From Halorussus salinus (GTDB lineage: Archaea; Halobacteriota; Halobacteria; Halobacteriales; Haladaptataceae), in NCBI RefSeq assembly GCF_004765815.2, contig NZ_ML974128.1, positions 186,001 to 250,000 on the forward strand: a stretch of DNA of 64,000 bases, in the 5' to 3' direction. Positions 24,395-31,683 of this stretch are shown piece by piece. The translations under genes were made by a program, and so were the position numbers. The number at the start of each line of letters is the position of its first letter. Positions within the stretch are counted from its first letter, which is position 1. Under the pieces are notes generated by a model, which was not told the DNA's origin, did not search any database, and was given only the letters and a program-made list of their open reading frames with translations.

Positions 24395-26332
24395 CTACCG
24401 ACCCGTGAACAGCGGGTGCCTACCGACGTGTTTCGGGAGGTAGCGCCGCTTTTGGGGCGAGTCACCGATATCGGCAAGCACTGCCGACTTCAGTTCCTCG
24501 AAACGCAACTTGCGTTCTTCCTCCTCGGCGCGGACGGTCACTTTCAGCGCGCGCTCCTCGTCGTCGTTCCCTCTATCGTCGCCTCCCCCGTCGTCGTACC
24601 TCCCGTCGTCTCCCCGCTCGCCACCCCTCGTCTCGCGGTCGCCGACCACGACGTAGTAGGGCACCCAGTCGCTCTCGGCCTTCGCGATACGCGCCCCGAC
24701 CGTCTCGTCGCGCTCGTCCACGTCGGCCCGGATTCCCGCAGTTGCGAGGTCGTCGGCGAGCGCGTCGCAGTACTCGACGTGTTCGTCGCCCACGGGGACG
24801 AACCGGACCTGCGTCGGCGCGAGCCACGTCGGGAGGAGCGGCGTCTCTCGCTCGGCGGCGGTCTCCAACAGGGCGGCCAGCACGCGCTCGATGCTCCCCG
24901 TCGGCGAGGAGTGCAGGAGGACGGGACGGCGGGCCTCCTCGCCGGTGTCGTACTCGATGTCGAATCGCTCGGCGCTCTCCGCGTCGATTTCGACGGTGGC
25001 GGTCTCGATGGGCCGCCCCGACCCGTCGATGGCCGCGAAGTCCACCTTCGCCGACCAGTCGTGGCGGCGCTCGGGCAGGATTTCGAGCAGGGCGGGCTTG
25101 CCGAACTCCTCGGCGAGCGACCGGACCCACGCCTCGTTGTCGTCGTAGAACTCGCGGGTCACGCGAATCACCGGTTCGTAGTTCAGGTCGAGGTCGTCGC
25201 CGGTCTCCAGCGCGAGTTTCGCCTGCGCGCGGAGTTCTGCTTTGGCCCCTTCCATATCCCGCGTCGCGGTGTGCATGTCGGGCATCGTGACCGCGCGCTG
25301 GCGGTGCAGGCCCGTCGCCTCGCCCTCCTGTTCGCGCCGGAACGACGTGGCCGTCTCGTAGAGTCGCAGGGGCAGGTCCGACTCGGCGAGGTGCATGTCC
25401 CGCATGAGAGAGACGTGACCGGCGCAGGCCGCGGACCGGAGCATCGTCGGCCGGTCGCCCGACTCGAAGCGGTACGGGCGCTCGCCGGACTCGTCGGCGT
25501 GGTCCCGCATCGCGCGCACCCCGAGGTCGTCCGTCGCGGGCGTCTCGACCGGCATACCGCCGTACTCGACCGCGAGGTCGTTCGCGTACTCCATCAGCGA
25601 GTCCCGAATCAGTTTCCCGCGAGGGTACCACCGCAGGGTGCCCGCGTCACTCGACTCGTCGTCGCCGACCAGTTCTTTGTCTCGCATCAACTCGACGTGT
25701 GGCGGCTCCTCGTCCGCGCTCGTGGTCTTGCCTTCAGCCTCGCTGGCGATACCATCCACCGCGTCGGCGACGAGCGCGCGCATGTCGTCGCTCACGCGGT
25801 CGGCGTCTTTCGCCTCGCGTGCGTCTACCGTTTCGCCGTCGGGGAAGACGAGTTTCCAGTCGCTCGGCGCGCGTTCCGAGGAGCCTTCACCCTCGCCCTC
25901 GTCGGCGCGCTCGGGGGTGACGTGTCGAGAGAGTTCCGAGATTGGGTGGCCCTTGCACGCGACCTCGACGGACGTGTACCAGCCGACGGGTGCCCGCAGG
26001 ACCTCGTAGTCGGCGTCGAGGAGGGCGTCGAGCTTTCGGAGGACGGTCTTCGCACTCTCCGGACCGGCGAGGTCGTCGCTCAGGTGGGCGGAGGGGTAGA
26101 GGACGATGTTCCGGGTGTTCAGTCGATCGGTCACGTCGCGCAACTCGTCGGCGGCGTTCGCGGCCACGGCGTCGAGGTCGGTCTCGTCTCCGGTCTCGAC
26201 GCTGACGAACGCGGTCACGCAGTCTTCCATCCGACCCGCCATCGGCACGCCCTCGGTCTCGGCGACGCCCTCCTCGGCCTCGGTCGTGGTCTCGAATTCG
26301 AGGTGGTCGGAGTGGACGAACAGCAGTCGCAT
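24395..26332 (-). CDS. thrS: Threonyl-tRNA synthetase, archaeal type
   Basis: The enzyme charges tRNA-Thr. The 645-residue protein has the archaeal D-aminoacyl-deacylase-like editing domain at the N-terminus (about 1-140, MRLLFVHSDHLEF), which removes mischarged serine. The class II core contains the zinc ligands of RSAACAGHVSLMRD, motif 2 FRREQEGEATGLHRQR and the DMHT of the active site. The anticodon-binding domain (about 530-645) carries a Gly/Asp/Arg insertion near residues 565-585 (from TRGGERGDDG onward) that looks flexible. Essential housekeeping gene. Confidence 0.97.
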   Translation of the reverse strand: MRLLFVHSDHLEFETTTEAEEGVAETEGVPMAGRMEDCVTAFVSVETGDETDLDAVAANAADELRDVTDRLNTRNIVLYPSAHLSDDLAGPESAKTVLRKLDALLDADYEVLRAPVGWYTSVEVACKGHPISELSRHVTPERADEGEGEGSSERAPSDWKLVFPDGETVDAREAKDADRVSDDMRALVADAVDGIASEAEGKTTSADEEPPHVELMRDKELVGDDESSDAGTLRWYPRGKLIRDSLMEYANDLAVEYGGMPVETPATDDLGVRAMRDHADESGERPYRFESGDRPTMLRSAACAGHVSLMRDMHLAESDLPLRLYETATSFRREQEGEATGLHRQRAVTMPDMHTATRDMEGAKAELRAQAKLALETGDDLDLNYEPVIRVTREFYDDNEAWVRSLAEEFGKPALLEILPERRHDWSAKVDFAAIDGSGRPIETATVEIDAESAERFDIEYDTGEEARRPVLLHSSPTGSIERVLAALLETAAERETPLLPTWLAPTQVRFVPVGDEHVEYCDALADDLATAGIRADVDERDETVGARIAKAESDWVPYYVVVGDRETRGGERGDDGRYDDGGGDDRGNDDEERALKVTVRAEEEERKLRFEELKSAVLADIGDSPQKRRYLPKHVGRHPLFTGR

Positions 26333-26401
26333 GGAGAGGAGTGTCCGGCGTGCGGGGAAAAGTGTGCCGGGGCGGCGGGACGGTTGGAGAATCCAGTGCG
26401 C

Positions 26402-27784
26402 TCAGTCGTCGGCGGACGCGGGCGGCTCGTCGGTCTCGGCGACCGACTCGTCGGGCGGCGCGTCGAACAGCGGACTCTGGTCGCCGGGCGTGAAGGTGTT
26501 GAGGACGAGCGCGGTCAGCGCGGTGACGACGACCGGTTCGCCGAAGAAGGTCCGGGCCGCGCTCGGGAGGCCGGAAATCGCGTCCGGACGCGTGGCGATG
26601 CCGAGTCCGAGACCGAGCGAGACCGCGAGGATGACCATGTTCCGGCGGTCGAGGTCGGTGTGCAAGAAGACGAGGCGCGCGCCGCTGGCGGCGACCATCC
26701 CCGCCATCAGCAGGACCGCACCGCCGAACACCGGACTCGGGATAGTGGCGACCGCCGCGCCGACCTTCGGACTCAGGCCGAGGAGCGCCAGCAGGACCCC
26801 GGCGACGCCGACGACGTGGCGGCTCATGACGCCCGTGAAGTTGACGATGCCCGCGTTCTGCGAGAAGGAGGTGACCGGGAACGCGCCGAACGCCGCGCCG
26901 AGTGAACTCAACATTCCGTCGGTGAACAGGCCGCCGCGTAACTCCTCGCTGTCGGGGGTCCGGCCCTCGGCGGCCGTGACGCTCGACAGGTCGCCGACCG
27001 TCTCCATCGCCGAGACGAGAAAGAGGAACGCGAAGGTAATCATCGGCACTGGCTCGAACGAGAAGCCGAACGCGCCGGGCTTCGGAATCGCGACCCACGA
27101 GGCCTGTGCGACCGGGCCGAAGTCCACGAGGCCGAGGAGAATCGCGGCGACGTAGCCGATGGCGAGACCGACGAGCGTGCTGAGGAGTCGCGTCACGCCG
27201 TCGGTAAAGAGGTTGAGCGCGACCGCGACGAACAGGACCAGTGCGGCGAGACCGACGTTGTGGGCCGCGCCGTAGTCGCTCGCGCCGACGCCGCCTGCCG
27301 AGTAGTCCATCGCGACCGGCACGAGGTAGAGACCGATGATTATCACGACGAGTCCGGTCACGAGCGGCGGAAAGAACGGTTCGATGCGGTCGAACTGCCA
27401 GCCGATGACGCCCTCCACGAGGAAGCCGGTGACGAGTATCGCGCCGAAGACCGCCCCGAGTCCGTAGCTCGCGCCGATGGAGGAGGCCGCGCCGACGAAG
27501 GTGAAACTCGTCCCCATCACGATGGGGAGTTTGGCACCGACCGGGCCGACGGTGTAAGCCTGCACGACGGTCGCCAGTCCGGAGAACAGCAGGACCATCT
27601 GGACGATGTAGGCCGTGTCGCCCGCGCTCAGGCCGACCGCGCCCGCGACGATGTACGCCACCGCGGTCGCCGGGACCAGCATCACCGCGACGTGTTGGAG
27701 TCCTAGCAGGATGGACTTGGGCCACGGCGGCCGGTCGTCGAGTTCGTAGTCGAGGTCTATCTCTCCCTCCGTGTCTGTCGCCAT
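26402..27784 (-). CDS. NCS2 family uracil/xanthine permease
   Basis: This 460-residue nucleobase:cation symporter-2 protein has about fourteen membrane spans. Typical features are GLQHVAVMLVPATAVAYIV near the start, MGTSFTFVGAASSIGASYG, and SFSQNAGIVNFTGVMSRHV near residue 300. It imports a purine or pyrimidine base with protons or sodium. Substrate choice between uracil and xanthine is not clear from the sequence. The start at 27784 (MATDTEGEIDLD) is preferred over 27877. An inverted repeat lies between its TATA box and start. Confidence 0.9.
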   Translation of the reverse strand: MATDTEGEIDLDYELDDRPPWPKSILLGLQHVAVMLVPATAVAYIVAGAVGLSAGDTAYIVQMVLLFSGLATVVQAYTVGPVGAKLPIVMGTSFTFVGAASSIGASYGLGAVFGAILVTGFLVEGVIGWQFDRIEPFFPPLVTGLVVIIIGLYLVPVAMDYSAGGVGASDYGAAHNVGLAALVLFVAVALNLFTDGVTRLLSTLVGLAIGYVAAILLGLVDFGPVAQASWVAIPKPGAFGFSFEPVPMITFAFLFLVSAMETVGDLSSVTAAEGRTPDSEELRGGLFTDGMLSSLGAAFGAFPVTSFSQNAGIVNFTGVMSRHVVGVAGVLLALLGLSPKVGAAVATIPSPVFGGAVLLMAGMVAASGARLVFLHTDLDRRNMVILAVSLGLGLGIATRPDAISGLPSAARTFFGEPVVVTALTALVLNTFTPGDQSPLFDAPPDESVAETDEPPASADD

Positions 27785-27790
27785 TGTACT

Positions 27791-27818
27791 CCCGACGAAT
27801 CGGTCGGGTTCAATAATA
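27791..27818 (-). promoter_or_regulatory. Promoter with inverted repeat upstream of the NCS2 permease gene
   Basis: The inverted repeat CCCGAC-6 nt-GTCGGG spans 27791-27808, and a TATA-like TATTAT (minus strand) lies at 27813-27818. The repeat sits at the expected transcription start, where a bound repressor or an RNA hairpin could act. Confidence 0.4.
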
Positions 27819-28001
27819 GTTTCGCGTTCGAGCGCATATTCAGTCTCAAAAAGTCCGAAATACCCATATTCGTGCATAAAATTCCGGGGTCGGTACCGTC
27901 CTCGAAAGTGCCGACCGCCAGCGTTCGACGTACTCGTCGCCGAGCGGGCGGCTTTCGCCGTCGCCGAAAGCTACAACCGGACTCTCTACCACGTACTCCG
28001 T

Positions 28002-29150
28002 GTGAAAGGGTATCGGCTCCTCTCGGTGTGGGGCATCCCCATCCGAATCAACGTCTCGCTCGTCGTCGTGTTGCCCGTGCTGGCGTGGCTCATCGGGAGC
28101 GGCGAGCAGATCGACCTGTACACGCAGATAATCAACGGCTTCCCCATCGTCGCGCTCGACCCCGCGGTCCTCCGGACCGGAAACACGCCGTGGCTCATCG
28201 GCATCGCCGCCGCGGTTGGCCTCTTTGCCAGCGTGACGGTCCACGAACTCGGCCACGCGTGGGCCGCGCGCCGATACGACATCGAGGTGGAGTCGATAAC
28301 CCTCTGGCTCCTCGGCGGACTCGCGAACCTGAAAGCGATGCCCCGACAGTGGCAACAGGAACTCTGGATCGCGCTCGCTGGACCCGCGGCGAGCGTTCTC
28401 GTCGCGGTCGTCTGCTACGGCGTCGTCCTCGCGCTCCCCGCGTCGGTTCCCGCGGTCACGTTCGTCGTCGGCTGGCTGGTCGTCACGAACCTCGTTCTCA
28501 CGGTCTTCAATCTCCTGCCCGCGTTCCCGATGGACGGGGGACGCGTCCTCCGGGCGCTCCTCGCCCGGTCCCGGCCGTACGCCGAGGCGACCCGGACCGC
28601 GGCGCGAATCGGCTCGCTGTTCGCCATCGGGTTCGCACTCCTCGGCGTCCTCTCGTTCAGCCCGATGCTGCTCATCTTGGCGCTGTTCGTCTACGGGGCG
28701 GCCAACGGCGAGTCGAGGATGGTCGCGCTGGAGACCCTCCTCGACGGCGTGACCGCGGGAGACGTGATGAACTCGGACGTAGAGGTCGTCTCCGCGGAGA
28801 CGCCGCTCTCGGAACTCGGCGAGCGGATGCTCGCGGACCGCCAGACCGCCTACTCCGTCGCCGACGAGTCCGGTTCCGTCGTCGGCGTCGTCTCGCTCGA
28901 CCGACTCCGCCGGGGCCGTCGCCGGGATGCGACGACCGTCGGCGACGTGATGGTCGAGACGTTTCCGAGAGTCGCGCCGGACGCCCCGATGTTCGAGGTC
29001 GTCGGGCTGATGAACGAGGAGCGCGCGAGCGCGGCGCTCGTGGAAGCCGACGGCGAGGTCGTCGGGATACTCACGTCGGCGGACCTCGCGACGACGCTGG
29101 CGGTCCGACGCGAGGCCGAGAGCCTGACTGGCCCCCGAGTGGCGATGTGA
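28002..29150 (+). CDS. Site-2-protease-type membrane metalloprotease with CBS domains
   Basis: This 382-residue intramembrane zinc protease starts with GTG (VKGYRLLSVWGIPI). The zinc motif HELGH is at 81-85 in a membrane helix, and the third ligand is D178 in NLLPAFPMDGGRVLRAL. About six spans are followed by two CBS domains (about 245-365, GDVMNSDVEVVSA and VGDVMVETFPRVA) that probably bind adenosine nucleotides and gate activity. Members cleave membrane-bound regulators; the target is unknown. In-frame sequence upstream of 28002 is not protein-like. Confidence 0.9.
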   Translation: MKGYRLLSVWGIPIRINVSLVVVLPVLAWLIGSGEQIDLYTQIINGFPIVALDPAVLRTGNTPWLIGIAAAVGLFASVTVHELGHAWAARRYDIEVESITLWLLGGLANLKAMPRQWQQELWIALAGPAASVLVAVVCYGVVLALPASVPAVTFVVGWLVVTNLVLTVFNLLPAFPMDGGRVLRALLARSRPYAEATRTAARIGSLFAIGFALLGVLSFSPMLLILALFVYGAANGESRMVALETLLDGVTAGDVMNSDVEVVSAETPLSELGERMLADRQTAYSVADESGSVVGVVSLDRLRRGRRRDATTVGDVMVETFPRVAPDAPMFEVVGLMNEERASAALVEADGEVVGILTSADLATTLAVRREAESLTGPRVAM

Positions 29151-29173
29151 GCCTGCCGTCGGCGTGTCTCAAT

Positions 29174-29265
29174 CCGTCGTCGCGTCACATCTCCACCCGT
29201 CGTCGCGTCGTATCTCCGCCGGTCGTCGCGTCGTATCTCCGCCGGTCGTCGCGTCGCATCTCCGC
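29174..29265. repeat. Four tandem copies of a 23-bp repeat
   Basis: The unit is close to CGTCGTCGCGTCGTATCTCC plus three bases. Copies start at 29174, 29197, 29220 and 29243 and differ by a few substitutions, and a truncated fifth follows. The array fills the space between the convergent protease and phosphoribosyltransferase genes. Confidence 0.85.
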
Positions 29266-29283
29266 CCGTCCCCGCGGCGGGCG

Positions 29284-29829
29284 TCAGTGAATCGTGACTT
29301 CGTAATCCTCGACCGTGATGTCTATCAGACTCGTCGCCTCGTAGTCGGTCTCGTCCAGCGCCGTCTCACCTAACTTCCGGATGACGACCACGATGTCCGC
29401 GATTTCTGCGCCGATTTCGTCCATCGCGTCGCAGATGGACGCCAGCGTCCCGCCGGTCGAGAGGAGGTCATCCACGATGAGAACCCGGTCGCCCTCCTCT
29501 ACGTCGTTGATGTACATCTCCGACTCGGAGTAGCCGGTGGTCTGGTGGAGCGCGACCTCGCCGTCGAGTCCGTACTCGCGCTTGCGGATAACCACGAGGG
29601 GCACGTCGGTCTGGAGCGACAGCGCGGTAGCGATGTGGATGCCCATCGCCTCGGGGGCGACGATTTTGTCCACGTCCAAGTCGGCCTCGCGGGTGACCCC
29701 GACCACGACCTCCCGGAGGAGTTCGGGTTCGAGCATCGGCACGCCGTTGCTGATGGGGTGGACGAGGTACTGGTAGCCGTCCTTGTCGATAATCGGTGCC
29801 TCGTGGAGTGACTCGCGGAGCCGGTCCAT
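29284..29829 (-). CDS. hpt: Purine phosphoribosyltransferase (archaeal HGPRT-like)
   Basis: This 181-residue type I phosphoribosyltransferase has the PRPP-binding loop [12 protein letters not shown] (117-127) and an upstream [15 protein letters not shown] segment (58-70). The length and start ([15 protein letters not shown]) match the archaeal HGPRTase-like family, which salvages hypoxanthine, guanine or adenine to nucleotides. The exact base is uncertain for haloarchaeal members. An NCS2 base permease nearby is consistent with salvage, though not in the same operon. Confidence 0.9.
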   Translation of the reverse strand: MDRLRESLHEAPIIDKDGYQYLVHPISNGVPMLEPELLREVVVGVTREADLDVDKIVAPEAMGIHIATALSLQTDVPLVVIRKREYGLDGEVALHQTTGYSESEMYINDVEEGDRVLIVDDLLSTGGTLASICDAMDEIGAEIADIVVVIRKLGETALDETDYEATSLIDITVEDYEVTIH

Positions 29830-29981
29830 GTGCCCCGTTGGAAGAAACGTCGAAAAAACGGTTCGGTCTGGCGGCGAAGCGCGTCACCCGACGGGACCTG
29901 CCCGTCCGAGCGACACCCGACGCTCGCGGCACCTAAAGGGTTTTAGGGCGTGAACGACTACCATCGGCCAAGACAGCACTG

Positions 29982-30554
29982 ATGAAACGCGCACTATTCG
30001 GACTGCTGCTCATCCCGCTGCTCGACGCGCTGTTCCTCGTCTACGTGGCGAGCCAACTCGGCCCGGTGCTGACGGTGGCGCTGGTCGTCCTGACCGCGCT
30101 GGTCGGCACGCTGTTCGTCCGTGCGGAGGGCCGTCACACCATCAGACGGCTCCAGAAGGCGGTCGGCGAGGGCGACGTTCCGACCGACGAGTTGACCGAC
30201 GGCGCGCTCCTCATCGCGGCGGGCGCGTTCCTGCTGACGCCCGGTCTCGTCACCGACACGCTGGGTTTCCTGCTGGCGTTCCCGCCCTCGCGCATCCTCG
30301 CCCGCGAGGCGGTCCAGAAGTGGGTCGTCAAGCCCTACGTCGAGAAGAAGACCGGCGGCTTCGCCTCCGGCAACGTCTACACCTTCGGCTTCCCGAACGC
30401 CGAGGACGTGAACGCGAGCGGAACGGGCGCTGGCGCGGGGTCGGGTAGCGCGAGCGGTTCCGGGTCGCGGAGTCGGGACTCCTCGGAGGACACCTACCGC
30501 GTGGACGACGACGCCTACGACATCGAGTTCGAGGACGACGAGAACGAGAAGTAG
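29982..30554 (+). CDS. FxsA family membrane protein
   Basis: This 190-residue protein matches FxsA: an N-terminal span LLLIPLLDALFLVYVASQLG, a second span ALVVLTALVGTLFVR, and the conserved LLIAAGAFLLTPGLVTDTLGFLLAFPP. The cytoplasmic C-terminus is Gly/Ser-rich, then acidic (about 143-190). In E. coli, FxsA affects phage exclusion by F plasmid; the cellular role in archaea is unknown. It stands upstream of tRNA-Ile. Confidence 0.85.
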   Translation: MKRALFGLLLIPLLDALFLVYVASQLGPVLTVALVVLTALVGTLFVRAEGRHTIRRLQKAVGEGDVPTDELTDGALLIAAGAFLLTPGLVTDTLGFLLAFPPSRILAREAVQKWVVKPYVEKKTGGFASGNVYTFGFPNAEDVNASGTGAGAGSGSASGSGSRSRDSSEDTYRVDDDAYDIEFEDDENEK

Positions 30555-30647
30555 CGAGAGCGGAGCGGCAGTGACGCCGCGAGACTCACGAACGATTTTG
30601 CCGGAAAACAGCGTGAGGGCGTCCCGAAGCGGCGTCGAAAGGAAACG

Positions 30648-30654
30648 CTTAAAC
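30648..30654 (+). promoter_or_regulatory. TATA box of the tRNA-Ile gene
   Basis: CTTAAAC at 30648-30654 lies about 35 nt before the mature tRNA 5' end, which allows for a short 5' leader removed by RNase P. Confidence 0.4.
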
Positions 30655-30687
30655 ATTCAAGGGCGCAAGCAGAGAATGCGTTCGCAC

Positions 30688-30761
30688 GGGCCAATAGCTC
30701 AATCAGGTTGAGCGCTCGGCTGATAACCGGGAGGTTCGCGGTTCAAATCCGCGTTGGCCCA
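30688..30761 (+). tRNA. tRNA-Ile (anticodon GAT)
   Basis: The acceptor stem GGGCCAA pairs with TTGGCCC. The D-arm GCTC/GAGC, anticodon arm CTCGG-CTGATAA-CCGGG and T-arm CGCGG-TTCAAAT-CCGCG all fold. The discriminator base is A and CCA is not encoded. The anticodon GAT reads isoleucine codons ATC and ATT. There is no intron. In many haloarchaea tRNA genes are single like this one. Confidence 0.97.
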
Positions 30762-30796
30762 CTCGCTTTCCTCACGATGTCTGTCCGTTCGAGAAC

Positions 30797-30880
30797 TGTC
30801 GTGGTGGCCGAATAGGCAAGGCGACGTTCTATCCTGAGACGAAGAGGAGACGTACGACACTATCCCCGCCGGTCTCCTCT
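30797..30880 (+). ncRNA. Candidate structured non-coding RNA with alternative stems
   Basis: TGTCGT (30797-30802) can pair with ACGACA (30854-30859) around a tRNA-like D-arm, GCC-10 nt-GGC preceded by TG as in class II tRNAs. The alternative stem AGAGGAGA (30843-30850) with TCTCCTCT (30873-30880) crosses the first, so the two are exclusive or form a pseudoknot. No open frame or complete tRNA is present. A T/A-rich tract follows. Expression is not shown. Confidence 0.3.
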
Positions 30881-30900
30881 CCCCGTCTAAAAACCCCTAT

Positions 30901-30932
30901 ATACTGCTCATAGCACCGATTTAATACTGCTC
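30901..30932 (+). promoter_or_regulatory. TATA box flanked by direct repeats, phosphatase-ppk1 operon
   Basis: TTTAAT at 30920-30925 lies about 27 nt before the phosphatase ATG. The 9-bp direct repeat ATACTGCTC occurs at 30901-30909 and 30924-30932, 23 bp apart, on either side of the TATA box. That placement suits a regulator binding site. Confidence 0.45.
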
Positions 30933-30950
30933 GGCCCTCTACGACACCGA

Positions 30951-31682
30951 ATGGCTATTACTACGGGCGAGCAACTGGCGAGCGAGTCCGAATCGCGCTT
31001 CGCCGAAGGCGTCCCTCACGAGCGAATCGACGCCGAGGAGTGGACCAACATCTACGTCGTCGGCGACGTACACGGTTGCCGGGCCGAACTCGAAACGTTG
31101 CTGGAACGTCTCGACGTGTCCGACGACGACCTCGTGGTGTTCGTCGGCGACCTCGCGCGGAAGGGTCCCGACACCGAGGGCGTGCTGGACATCGTGCGCG
31201 AGCGGCCGAATCTCGTGAGCATCCGCGGGAACAACGAGGCCAAGATTCTGCGCGGCGAGACCGACCTCGACCTCTCGGAAGCGAACGCCGAGTTCGTCCG
31301 GTCGCTCCCGGTCGCGCTCTCGTGGGAGGGCGCGCTGGTCGTCCACGGCGGCGTGGACCCACGCAGGGACCTGCGCGACCACAGCGTCGACGACCTGCTG
31401 AACATGCGCGCTCCTCACGCCGACGAGGAGTACGTCGGCCCGCTCTGGTACGACGAGTACGACGGGGCGACCACTATTTTCTCGGGGCACACGGTCCACG
31501 AGCGACCGCACGACGCGGACGGCGGCGTCGCGCTCGACACCGGCTGTGTCCACGGCGGCGCGCTGACCGCCTACGACTGGCACGCCGAGGAGTTCGTCGA
31601 GGTGTCGGCCGAGGAGACCTACGTCGAGCGCAGTGCAGACAAGATAGTTCGACTCGACGGCGACGGCTCGGTGTTCCGGTAG
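30951..31682 (+). CDS. PPP-type metallophosphoesterase (serine/threonine phosphatase-like)
   Basis: This 243-residue protein has the PPP phosphatase motifs in order: GDVHGC (38-43), GDLARKGPD (66-74), RGNNE (92-96), then VVHGGVDP and FSGHTVHE. These bind two metals and hydrolyse phosphoesters. The family covers protein phosphatases and diadenosine tetraphosphate hydrolases, so the substrate is open. The stop codon is one base before the ppk1 start, so the two are almost certainly co-translated. The phosphatase may act on a phosphorylated partner of PPK1 or on a nucleotide signal. Confidence 0.88.
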   Translation: MAITTGEQLASESESRFAEGVPHERIDAEEWTNIYVVGDVHGCRAELETLLERLDVSDDDLVVFVGDLARKGPDTEGVLDIVRERPNLVSIRGNNEAKILRGETDLDLSEANAEFVRSLPVALSWEGALVVHGGVDPRRDLRDHSVDDLLNMRAPHADEEYVGPLWYDEYDGATTIFSGHTVHERPHDADGGVALDTGCVHGGALTAYDWHAEEFVEVSAEETYVERSADKIVRLDGDGSVFR

Positions 31683-31683
31683 G

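Noticed and set aside
29174-29265. CRISPR array or phage attachment site
   Set aside because: The 23-bp units have no spacers, and no integrase or tRNA-end duplication is nearby.
30790-30865. A second functional tRNA (serine or leucine type) after tRNA-Ile
   Set aside because: Only the 5' part with a D-arm looks tRNA-like. No anticodon stem, variable arm or T-arm with the TTCRA pattern can be folded.
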